DNA of 13,522 nt, taken from Acetobacteraceae bacterium. GTDB taxonomy: Bacteria > Pseudomonadota > Alphaproteobacteria > Acetobacterales > Acetobacteraceae. Within the stretch, counting starts at the first letter, position 1, and the number at the start of each line of letters is the position of its first letter. Location of the stretch: NCBI GenBank assembly GCA_027306955.1, contig DAHUXX010000011.1, positions 1 through 13,522 of the forward strand, given 5' to 3'. A program made the translations under genes and the position numbers. A model generated the notes under the pieces. That model searched no databases. It was given only the letters and a program-made list of their open reading frames with translations, and was not told the DNA's origin. Below are positions 7,192 to 13,522 of this stretch, piece after piece.

Positions 7192-7194
7192 GCC

Positions 7195-8196
7195 ATGTTC
7201 GAGCACTTCTACGGGCTGTCGGCTCCGCCATTTCAGCTGACGCCCGACCAGCGGTTCTTCTACCAGAGCCGTGGGCATGGCCGCGCCATCTCCCACCTCA
7301 TCGTCGGCCGGTCGCAGGGCGAAGGGTTCATCGTCATCACCGGCGAGGTGGGGGCCGGTAAGACGACGCTGGTGGAGCGGCTCTGGGCGCAACTCGACCG
7401 CGAAACCTACATCATGGCCCGCGTCAGCACGACGCAGGTCTCGGGTGATGACCTGTTCCGCCTCGCCATGGCCGGCTTCGGCGTCACCGCCGAGAACGCC
7501 GACAAGTCGACCCTGATCGCGCATTTCGAGGAGATTCTCCGCGTCCGCCGCGGCGAGGGACGGCGGCTGCTGCTGGTGGTGGACGAGGCGCAGAACCTGT
7601 CGCTGCCGGCGCTGGAGGAACTGCGCATGCTCTCCAACCTTTCCGAGGAAGGGCAGGCCGGGCTGCAGACCATCTTGCTGGGCCAGCCGCAATTCCGCGC
7701 GCGCATCGCCAGCCCCGACCTCGAACAGCTGCGCAGCCGCGTGCTTGCGTCCTACCATCTCGGCCCGCTCGCCGAGGAGGAAACGCGCGCCTATATCGAG
7801 CATCGACTCAAGGCGGTCGAGTGGAAGGGCGACCCGAGCTTCACCGATGCGGCCTTCGCCGCCATTCATCGCGAGAGCGGCGGCGTGCCCCGCCGGATCA
7901 ACCGGCTGGCCTCGCGCGTCATGCTCTACGGCGCGCTCGAGGAAGTGCACAGGATCACCGGCCCGATGGTGGATTCCACCGCCGATGAACTGCAACATGA
8001 CCTCGAGGGCGGTGCGCCGCAGCACGCCGCGGCGGTCCCGTCGCTTGCCTCGACGCCGGTAAGCACGCCCACGGTCGTTCCGGGGCTCGCGGAACTGACC
8101 AGCCGCGTTGCCGCGCTCGAGGAATCCTCGGCGCGGCGCGAGCGCGTGTTCCAGCGGCTGATGGACGTCTTCGGCGGCGTCAGCGCGCGCGGCTGA
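7195..8196 (+). CDS. XrtA-associated AAA ATPase (ExeA/GspA-like)
   Basis: The 333-residue protein opens with MFEHFYGLSAPPFQLTPDQ, a characteristic start of ExeA-like ATPases and of the TIGR03015 exosortase-associated group. Walker A is GEVGAGKT (50-57, Lys56) and Walker B is LLLVVDEAQN (125-134, Asp130-Glu131). A sensor-like LLGQPQFR and the GGVPRRINRLASR segment follow. The last 40 residues (VAALEESSARRERVFQRLMD) look helical and may form a coiled coil, perhaps for a partner. In the family the ATPase is thought to energise or organise envelope assembly; its actual substrate here is unknown. The gene follows the barrel gene by 3 bases and precedes the deacetylase by 7, without strong ribosome sites, which suggests translational coupling. 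Confidence 0.93.
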   Translation: MFEHFYGLSAPPFQLTPDQRFFYQSRGHGRAISHLIVGRSQGEGFIVITGEVGAGKTTLVERLWAQLDRETYIMARVSTTQVSGDDLFRLAMAGFGVTAENADKSTLIAHFEEILRVRRGEGRRLLLVVDEAQNLSLPALEELRMLSNLSEEGQAGLQTILLGQPQFRARIASPDLEQLRSRVLASYHLGPLAEEETRAYIEHRLKAVEWKGDPSFTDAAFAAIHRESGGVPRRINRLASRVMLYGALEEVHRITGPMVDSTADELQHDLEGGAPQHAAAVPSLASTPVSTPTVVPGLAELTSRVAALEESSARRERVFQRLMDVFGGVSARG

Positions 8197-8203
8197 AGCG
8201 GGC

Positions 8204-9082
8204 ATGCCAGGCGCCGAGCCTCACGGTGCGATGACCGGCACGGCGACCAGCGCCGCGACGGGCGCGATGACGCTCGACGTGGAGGACTATTTCCAGGTCG
8301 AGGCTTTCGCCGGCATCGTCGATCCGGCCCGCTGGGACGATTTCGCGCCACGCGTCGTCGCCAACACCAGCCGCACCCTGGATCTGTTCGCCGCCACCGG
8401 CGTCCGCGCGACCTGCTTCACTCTCGGCTGGGTCGCCGAGCGCCATCCGGACCTGGTGCGCCGCATCGTCGCCGAGGGCCATGAGTTGGCCAGCCACGGC
8501 TACGGACATCAACGCGTCGACCGCATCGGCAAGGTCGCCTTCGCCGCCGACATCGCGCACGCCAAAGCGCTGCTCGAGGATATCGGCGGCGTCGCCGTCG
8601 CCGGCTATCGCGCGCCCACCTTCTCCATCGGCCCGCGCACGCCCTGGGCGTTCGAGGCGCTCGCCGCGGCCGGCTATCGCTATTCCTCCTCCGTCTTCCC
8701 GATCCGCCACGACCTTTACGGCGCGCCGGACGCGCCGCGCGGGCCGCACCGCCGTGGGCCGCTGCTGGAACTGCCGATGACCACGCTGCGCCTGGCCGGC
8801 CGCAACCTGCCCCTCTCCGGCGGCGGCTGGTTCCGGCTCGCACCTTATGCGCTGTTCCGCGCGGGGTTGCGCCGCGTGCTCGGCGAGGGCATGCGCGCGA
8901 TCTTCTATTTTCACCCCTGGGAGATCGATCCCGGCCAGCCGCTGATCGAAGGCGCTTCCGCCCGCTCGCGCTTCCGCCACCGCGTCAACCTCGCGGCGAT
9001 GGAGGGAAGGCTGCGCCACCTGCTGCGCGACTTCACCTGGGACCGGATGGACCGCGTCTTCGCGCCCGAACTCGCCGCCTGA
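8204..9082 (+). CDS. Polysaccharide deacetylase (NodB/CE4 fold, XrtA system type)
   Basis: The enzyme probably removes N-acetyl groups from amino sugars in the exopolysaccharide. It has 292 residues with the CE4 motifs in order: LDVEDYF (24-30, the Asp25/Asp28 region replacing the usual TFDDG), SHGYGH (97-102, metal-binding His98 and His102), GYRAPTFSI (134-142, Arg136) and FYFHPWE (234-240, His237). The DVEDYFQ start and HPWE ending are typical of TIGR03006-type deacetylases. There is no signal peptide or membrane segment, so activity on the cytoplasmic side is possible; this is usual for the group and unexplained. The start is uncertain: ATG 8204, 8231 and 8264 are all in frame, and the conserved part begins only at about residue 22. 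It is followed after 2 bases by the FemAB gene. Confidence 0.93.
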   Translation: MPGAEPHGAMTGTATSAATGAMTLDVEDYFQVEAFAGIVDPARWDDFAPRVVANTSRTLDLFAATGVRATCFTLGWVAERHPDLVRRIVAEGHELASHGYGHQRVDRIGKVAFAADIAHAKALLEDIGGVAVAGYRAPTFSIGPRTPWAFEALAAAGYRYSSSVFPIRHDLYGAPDAPRGPHRRGPLLELPMTTLRLAGRNLPLSGGGWFRLAPYALFRAGLRRVLGEGMRAIFYFHPWEIDPGQPLIEGASARSRFRHRVNLAAMEGRLRHLLRDFTWDRMDRVFAPELAA

Positions 9083-9084
9083 TC

Positions 9085-10134
9085 ATGGCCCTTGCGATCC
9101 GCCCCCTCAACGCGGGAAACGCCACCGCCTGGGACGCGTTCGTCGCGGCCCATCCGCGCGCCACGTTCTTTCACCGCGCCGGCTGGGCGCGCGCGATCGA
9201 GCAGGGCTTCGGCCACAGCACGCATTTCCTGCTTGCAGAACGCGCCGGCGCCGTCGCGGGCGTGCTGCCGCTCGGCACGGTGAAGACGCGCCTGTTCGGC
9301 CACAGCCTCATTTCGGTTCCGTTCTGTGTCCATGGCGGACCGCTCGGCGACGAGCCGGCGACCGAGGCAGTCCTTCTTGCCGAGGCGGAACGAATAATGC
9401 GCGAGACCGCCTCGCCGGTGCTTGAATTGCGGCTGCTGCACGATCTCGATCCCGCCGCCTTCGAGGCCGATGCCTGGCCTGCGCGCGACGATCTGTACGT
9501 CACCTTCCGCAAGCGCCTCACCGCGTCCGACGAAGCGAATCTCAAGGCGATTCCGCGCAAGCAGCGCGCCATGGTGCGCAAAGGCATTGAGCGCGGCCTC
9601 GCCTCCGAGGTCTCGCGCGACGTGGCGAGGCTGCATCGCATCTACGCCGAGAGTGTGCGTAATCTCGGCACCCCGGTGTTTCCGCGGCGCTGGTTCCAGG
9701 CGCTGATGGACAGTTTCGGCGAGGACGCGCAGATCGTCACTATCCGCGACAAGGGCACACCGATCGCGGCCGTGATGAACTTCACCTTCCGCGACGAGAT
9801 TCTTCCTTATTACGGTGGCGGAACGGCGATGGCGCGCCATGCCTATGCCAACGACTTCATGTATTGGGAGGTGATGCGCCGAGCGGCGGCGCGCGGACTC
9901 TCCCTGTTCGATTTCGGCCGCAGCAAGCGCGGCACAGGCGCTTTCGCCTTCAAGAAGAACTGGGGCTTCGAGCCGACGCCGATCGTGCACCGCTACCGGC
10001 TGGCACCGGGAGCGGCAATCCCGGACCTCAACCCGCTCAACCCGAAGTACCGGCTGTTCGTCGCCGCCTGGAAGAAGCTGCCGCTGCCGGTCGCAAACCT
10101 GCTCGGCCCCGCCATCGTGCGCGGGCTCGGCTAA
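9085..10134 (+). CDS. FemAB-like (GNAT-fold) acyltransferase, PEP-CTERM/XrtA system type
   Basis: The 349-residue protein shows features of FemAB-related double-GNAT proteins: HPRATFFHRAGWARAI (23-38), a central RKQRAMVRKGIERG segment, YYGGGT, and near the C terminus DFGRSKRGTGAFAFKKNWGF from Asp276. These fit the TIGR03019 group found in exosortase exopolysaccharide loci. FemA/B proteins add amino acids to peptidoglycan precursors from aminoacyl-tRNA; here the acceptor and donor are unknown, and acylation of the deacetylated polysaccharide is only a hypothesis prompted by the adjacent deacetylase. ATG 9085 comes 2 bases after the deacetylase stop. Its own TAA (10132-10134) overlaps the stop codon of the convergent glycosyltransferase gene. 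Confidence 0.9.
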   Translation: MALAIRPLNAGNATAWDAFVAAHPRATFFHRAGWARAIEQGFGHSTHFLLAERAGAVAGVLPLGTVKTRLFGHSLISVPFCVHGGPLGDEPATEAVLLAEAERIMRETASPVLELRLLHDLDPAAFEADAWPARDDLYVTFRKRLTASDEANLKAIPRKQRAMVRKGIERGLASEVSRDVARLHRIYAESVRNLGTPVFPRRWFQALMDSFGEDAQIVTIRDKGTPIAAVMNFTFRDEILPYYGGGTAMARHAYANDFMYWEVMRRAAARGLSLFDFGRSKRGTGAFAFKKNWGFEPTPIVHRYRLAPGAAIPDLNPLNPKYRLFVAAWKKLPLPVANLLGPAIVRGLG

Positions 10135-11312
10135 GTTCCGGTCACGCTCGCGATCACGGCGTCGAGCCGCGCGAACTGCGCCGCCCAGGTGAAATTGCGC
10201 TCCATCGCCGCCCGCCCGCGTGCCGCGAGCACTGCGCGCCGCGCGGGATCGGCAAGCAGGTCGAGCACCGCGTCGGCGAAAGCCTCGGCGGACCCGGCGG
10301 GCACGATCCCCTCCTCCGCCGGCAGACCGGTGCCGCGCCAGGCGGCGGTGGAGGCCACCACGGGAACGCCCGAGGCCATCGCCTCCAGCACCTTGTTCTG
10401 AATGCCACGCGCGAGCCGCAGCGGCGCCACGAACACGGCGGCGCGTCCGATCCACGGGCGCACATCGGGCACACGACCCGTCACGGTCACGCCAGGGAGC
10501 GAGCCCAGACGCCGCACCGCGGCGTTCGGCCTGCTGCCCACGATCGCAAGCCGCACGGCCGGGCGCCGCGCGCGGATGCGCGGCAGCACCTCGGCACAGA
10601 ACCACACCATCGCATCGACATTGGCGGCGTAGTCCATGACGCCGGTGAAGACGAGGGAATCCTCCTCCGGCACTGCGGCGCCGGGAGCGAAATAATCGAG
10701 ATCGACCCCGTTGCCGACCCAACTCACCGGCGCACCCGGAATCAGCGCGCGGAAATCCGCAACCTCCGCCTCGGTGCACAGCAGCGAATGGGAAAAGGCA
10801 TGCGCGATGCGCCGCTCCCATCCGAGCAGCCGCCGCCCCTCTAACGCATAGAGCAGGCGCATCGGCCAGGCCGCACTCTTCCCAAGATCGGCAAATTTGC
10901 GGCTGTCGAGATCGGCGAACTGCATGACGCGCGGCACGCCGGCAAGTTTCAGCGCGTGCTGCGCCACGTTGGAACTGTAGACGAGGACGAGATCGGGCGG
11001 CGTCGCAGCCGCCGCCGCGACCGCGTTGCGTAACGCCGGTTCGCTCAGCATCGCGACGGTAAGTGGGCCGCCCGCGACGAGGGCCATCGCGGCACGCAGC
11101 CGCGCCCGCCATGGTGATACCGGCACCGCCGTCACCGATGCCACGACGCGTCGCAACGGCTCGGCCTGCGCGAGGTCGTCGGCACCATCGGCAAGGCAGA
11201 ACACATGCACCTCGTGCGAGCACGCGAGATGGCGCACCTCGTTGGCCGTGGTGATCTTGTCGCCACGATCAGGTGGGTGTGGCACGCGCTGGGCGAGGAA
11301 AAAGATGCGCAA
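10131..11312 (-). CDS. Glycosyltransferase family 4, PEP-CTERM/XrtA system sugar transferase
   Basis: This 393-residue cytoplasmic enzyme should add a sugar to the lipid-linked repeat unit. It starts with MRIFFLAQRVPHPPDRGDKI, the typical opening of TIGR03087-type transferases of exosortase loci. It also has NGVDLDYF and VFTGVMDYAANVDA at the domain boundary, and a C-terminal GT-B nucleotide-sugar site RGIQNKVLEAMASGVPVVA (302-320) with the conserved Glu310. No membrane helix is seen. The start is TTG 11312, directly after the TGA of the upstream GT9 gene (TGATTG) without a clear ribosome site, so translation probably depends on reinitiation. It is encoded opposite to the export operon, whereas in many related loci it is collinear. 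Its stop TAG shares two bases with the FemAB stop. Confidence 0.92.
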   Translation of the reverse strand: MRIFFLAQRVPHPPDRGDKITTANEVRHLACSHEVHVFCLADGADDLAQAEPLRRVVASVTAVPVSPWRARLRAAMALVAGGPLTVAMLSEPALRNAVAAAAATPPDLVLVYSSNVAQHALKLAGVPRVMQFADLDSRKFADLGKSAAWPMRLLYALEGRRLLGWERRIAHAFSHSLLCTEAEVADFRALIPGAPVSWVGNGVDLDYFAPGAAVPEEDSLVFTGVMDYAANVDAMVWFCAEVLPRIRARRPAVRLAIVGSRPNAAVRRLGSLPGVTVTGRVPDVRPWIGRAAVFVAPLRLARGIQNKVLEAMASGVPVVASTAAWRGTGLPAEEGIVPAGSAEAFADAVLDLLADPARRAVLAARGRAAMERNFTWAAQFARLDAVIASVTGT

Positions 11313-12440
11313 TCAGCTTGTCCCGAGCCGCGCCAGCAGCATCCCGGCGAGGCGGACCGGGTCGAGCAGGGCCATGCAATGCCGTTCCTTGTCGCAGTCG
11401 CCGTAGCACCCCAGGCAATCGAGGTCCTCCACCGCGACTTTGCTGACCAAGCCATCGAAATCCTCGATCTCCGGCAGGCTGGTTGGTCCGAAGACGGCGA
11501 CCGTCGGCAGGCCGATCGCGGTCGCGGCATGCAGCGCCAGCGTGTCCCCGCAGAGCAGCGCTCCCACCTCGCCGAGGGTCGCGACGAAGGCGGCGATCGA
11601 GCCGCCGGTCAACGCCGCGGCAACACGCGGTTCGCCCGCGAAGCGCGTCAGCACCGCCTGGACCTTCGCACGTTCCGCCTCGGCGCCCAGCAGCAGGATA
11701 TCGATATCCGCCCGCGCCAGCAGTGCCTCGATGACGCGCGCGATACCCGCTTCGTCGAGCATCTTCTTGGGCCAGCGAGCGCCGGCGCCGGCGTTGATAC
11801 CGACACGGTGCCGGCGGCTGCCGGGAAAGAGGGAGGCGACCCGCGCGGCTGCCTCCTGTCGTACCGAATTCGGAACATCGAGCGCGGGTGGTGGTACCGC
11901 TTCGGCCTCGGCCCCGAGGATCGCCAACATCCGCGCCTGGTAGGTCGCGCGGTTCAGTTTCTTCAGTCGGTCGAAAGCGGCGAGTTCCAACCAGGTCGCG
12001 GCGGCATCGTTGCTGGGTAAGATCGTTCCGTCGCGCAGGGAAAAGCCGACGACCTTCGCGCTACCGGCGGCGAGTGTCGCGAGCGCAGCGCTCGGCAGAT
12101 CGTTGGACAGCGAGTAGACACGCGCCCAGCCCCCTGCGGCAATGCGTGCCAGCGTGTCGGGCGCCAGCACCAGCGTCTCGTCCAAGCCGCGCATCATGCC
12201 CACCAGCTCCGCCGACTGAGGCCGAGTCAGCCAGGCGATGTAGGGCCGGTCGTGACGCGCCGCGATCGCCGGCAGCAGACAAGCGGAACGCAACACGTCG
12301 CCGATGGCGTCGAGCTTGATGATCAGGATGCGCTCGCCGAACGGCGACAGATGGTGGCAACTCGGGCACTCGGAGCCGTCAATTTTGTTGAACACGCAGG
12401 GCTTGGCGGCGCGGAAATGGCGGCAATCGGTACGGATCAC
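11313..12440 (-). CDS. Glycosyltransferase family 9 (heptosyltransferase-like) with cysteine clusters
   Basis: From GTG 12440 the product has 375 residues. After a cysteine-rich head (Cys6, Cys15, Cys25, Cys28) comes the GT9 start ILIIKLDAIGDVL (38-50, with the family's catalytic-type Asp48). The sugar-nucleotide region has NAGAGARWPKK and GDTLALHAATAIGLPTVAVFGPT, whose length exceeds what I quote elsewhere only as GDTLALHAATAIG (298-310). The C terminus carries a second cluster, Cys342, Cys345, Cys349 and Cys355. GT9 enzymes transfer heptose or other sugars; the substrate here is unknown but probably part of the exopolysaccharide. The reading frame extends to an ATG at 12734, but that would run antisense through the exosortase start and has no protein-like content. 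GTG 12440 is provisional: GGAAGG is 3 bases and GGAGG 12 bases upstream. Confidence 0.88.
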   Translation of the reverse strand: MIRTDCRHFRAAKPCVFNKIDGSECPSCHHLSPFGERILIIKLDAIGDVLRSACLLPAIAARHDRPYIAWLTRPQSAELVGMMRGLDETLVLAPDTLARIAAGGWARVYSLSNDLPSAALATLAAGSAKVVGFSLRDGTILPSNDAAATWLELAAFDRLKKLNRATYQARMLAILGAEAEAVPPPALDVPNSVRQEAAARVASLFPGSRRHRVGINAGAGARWPKKMLDEAGIARVIEALLARADIDILLLGAEAERAKVQAVLTRFAGEPRVAAALTGGSIAAFVATLGEVGALLCGDTLALHAATAIGLPTVAVFGPTSLPEIEDFDGLVSKVAVEDLDCLGCYGDCDKERHCMALLDPVRLAGMLLARLGTS

Positions 12441-12623
12441 GATCCTTCCAACCCTCCCATGGGCACGCAAAAATCCGAGGAATTCCCAGGCACGGCACGG
12501 TCCTGCCCTGGCAGCCTCATCCGTCGTTAGCCCTCCAGACCTGACGCAGCAAGCCCCGCTTCCCGCGCGCGCGTCATCGCTTGGCGCTGGCGCGGCGGGC
12601 AGCGACATGGCACCACATCGCAA
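12441..12623. other. Divergent spacer between GT9 and exosortase genes
   Basis: Promoters for both divergent genes are expected in these 183 bases, but I see no convincing sigma-70 pair. Two TGGCAC/GGCACG-like words (around 12510 and 12609) recall sigma-54 -24 elements, but the GC at -12 is one base out of register in both, so no site is called. Confidence 0.35.
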
Positions 12624-13522
12624 ATGGCCCTTGTGCGAACCCGCGGCACCGATCTCGCCCGCATCCGTTACGTCATCGCCCCGGCGCTGCCGGCGATCGG
12701 TGTCGGGCTCGTGGCACTCGCGGCTCTCTTCCACGCCGAGATCGCGGCCGCGGTCCGCGTGTGGGACTCATCCACCGCCTACAGCCATTGCTTCTTCGTC
12801 CTGCCGATCGTGGTGTGGCTCGCCTGGGACCGGCGCGACCGTCTCTTTGCCCTGCGCGCGCGCGCGGCACCCTGGGCCGCGCCGCTTGCCCTCATCCCCG
12901 GCGCCGCCTGGCTGCTGGCTGAGCGCCTCGGCATCATGGAGGGGCGTCAGCTCGCCCTCATCGGCTTCGTCTGGGTGCTGCTCCTGGCGACGCTGGGGCC
13001 AGCGCTGTTCCGCGCGCTTCTGGCGCCGATCGCCTACCTGATCTTTCTGGTGCCGTTCGGCGGTTTCGTGACCGGCCCGCTGCAGAACTTCACCACCCGC
13101 TTCACCGGCATCGGCCTCGACATCCTCGGCATCCCGAACGACATCAATTCGTTCGTGATCCGCATTCCGCAGGGCGCCTTCTACGTCGCCCAGGCCTGCG
13201 CGGGGCTGCGCTTCCTCATCGCCTCGCTCGCCTTCGGCGCGCTCTACGGGTTGCTGATGTACCGCAGCAACCTCAAGCGCGCGGCGTTCATGCTGATGTC
13301 GCTGGTGGTGCCGGTCATCGCCAACGGGTTCCGCGCGCTCGGCATCGTTACGCTCGGGTATTATCTGGGCAGCGCCAAGGCCGCCGCGACCGACCATGTC
13401 CTCTATGGCTGGGTTTTCTTCTCCATCGTGATTCTGATCGAAATCATGATCGGGTTGCCATTCCGTGACGATCTCGAGCCACGGCCGCGCACGATGCCGG
13501 AGCCGGTCGCGGGCGGCGCCGG
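12624..13522 (+). CDS. xrtA: Exosortase A (partial, runs off the window)
   Basis: Exosortase A is a multi-pass inner-membrane cysteine protease/transpeptidase thought to process proteins carrying a C-terminal PEP-CTERM sorting signal. The frame starts at ATG 12624 and is open to the end of the window, giving 299 codons. It has about eight hydrophobic segments and the three invariant residues: Cys192 in ACAGLRF, Arg237 in ANGFRALGIV and His258 in DHVLYGWVFF. An early AYSHCFFVLPIVVWLAW segment (52-68) also fits the family. The start is decided by exclusion: upstream to the in-frame TAG at 12528-12530 there is no other ATG, GTG or TTG, although no ribosome site is visible. Residues after about 280 are Pro- and Arg-rich; the gene either ends soon after the window or continues into an EpsI domain, as is common in this family. 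Confidence 0.95.
   Translation, partial: MALVRTRGTDLARIRYVIAPALPAIGVGLVALAALFHAEIAAAVRVWDSSTAYSHCFFVLPIVVWLAWDRRDRLFALRARAAPWAAPLALIPGAAWLLAERLGIMEGRQLALIGFVWVLLLATLGPALFRALLAPIAYLIFLVPFGGFVTGPLQNFTTRFTGIGLDILGIPNDINSFVIRIPQGAFYVAQACAGLRFLIASLAFGALYGLLMYRSNLKRAAFMLMSLVVPVIANGFRALGIVTLGYYLGSAKAAATDHVLYGWVFFSIVILIEIMIGLPFRDDLEPRPRTMPEPVAGGA

Noticed and set aside
8911..11223. Minus-strand 770-residue open frame
   Set aside because: Long, but it crosses the deacetylase, FemAB and GT4 genes out of frame; high GC removes stop codons and the product is Arg/Ala-rich without domains.
12608..12623. Possible sigma-54 promoter TGGCAC...GCA before the exosortase
   Set aside because: The -12 GC is one base too close to the -24 GG, and the site abuts the only possible start codon, leaving no leader.
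12768..13397. Minus-strand 209-residue open frame
   Set aside because: Antisense to the exosortase, whose catalytic residues are all on the plus strand.
1..13522. CRISPR array or tandem repeats
   Set aside because: No regularly spaced direct repeats were seen on reading the window.

Overview
The window is high-GC proteobacterial DNA holding most of an exosortase A (XrtA, PEP-CTERM type) exopolysaccharide locus. The protein families, dense short-gap gene packing, GTG/TTG starts and GC-rich codon third positions suggest an alphaproteobacterium. Rhodospirillales/Acetobacteraceae is my best guess, but it is an inference from style, not a database match.

Layout. Positions 1-129 are the last 42 codons of what looks like an IS5-type transposase. 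On the minus strand, 197-1555 encodes the membrane sugar-phosphate transferase that would start the repeat unit; a good sigma-70-like promoter lies upstream of it at 1676-1703. An AT-richer intergenic region (about 1600-1860) carries two palindromes, followed by an irregular tRNA-Val(UAC)-like gene at 1944-2016. From 2196 to 10134 seven plus-strand genes run almost without gaps: outer-membrane export lipoprotein, Wzz-like chain-length protein, tyrosine-kinase-like ATPase, outer-membrane beta-barrel protein, ExeA-like ATPase, polysaccharide deacetylase and FemAB-like acyltransferase. They meet two minus-strand glycosyltransferase genes (GT4, 10131-11312; GT9, 11313-12440) head to head with overlapping stop codons. 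The plus-strand exosortase gene begins at 12624, divergent from the GT9 gene, and is still open when the window ends.

How the genes work together (inference from families). The sugar transferase loads the first sugar phosphate on undecaprenyl phosphate, and the GT4 and GT9 enzymes extend it. The Wzz-like protein and its separate kinase control polymer length and export, the export lipoprotein and possibly the beta-barrel carry polymer across the outer membrane, and the deacetylase and FemAB protein modify it or its partners. Exosortase A processes PEP-CTERM proteins thought to be displayed with the polymer. No flippase, polymerase, PEP-CTERM substrate or PrsK/PrsR regulator gene is visible here.

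The system type is already described. The features that stand out are the broken collinearity of the locus, the odd tRNA, the palindromes at the divergent control region, the eight-cysteine GT9 enzyme and the shared stop codons.
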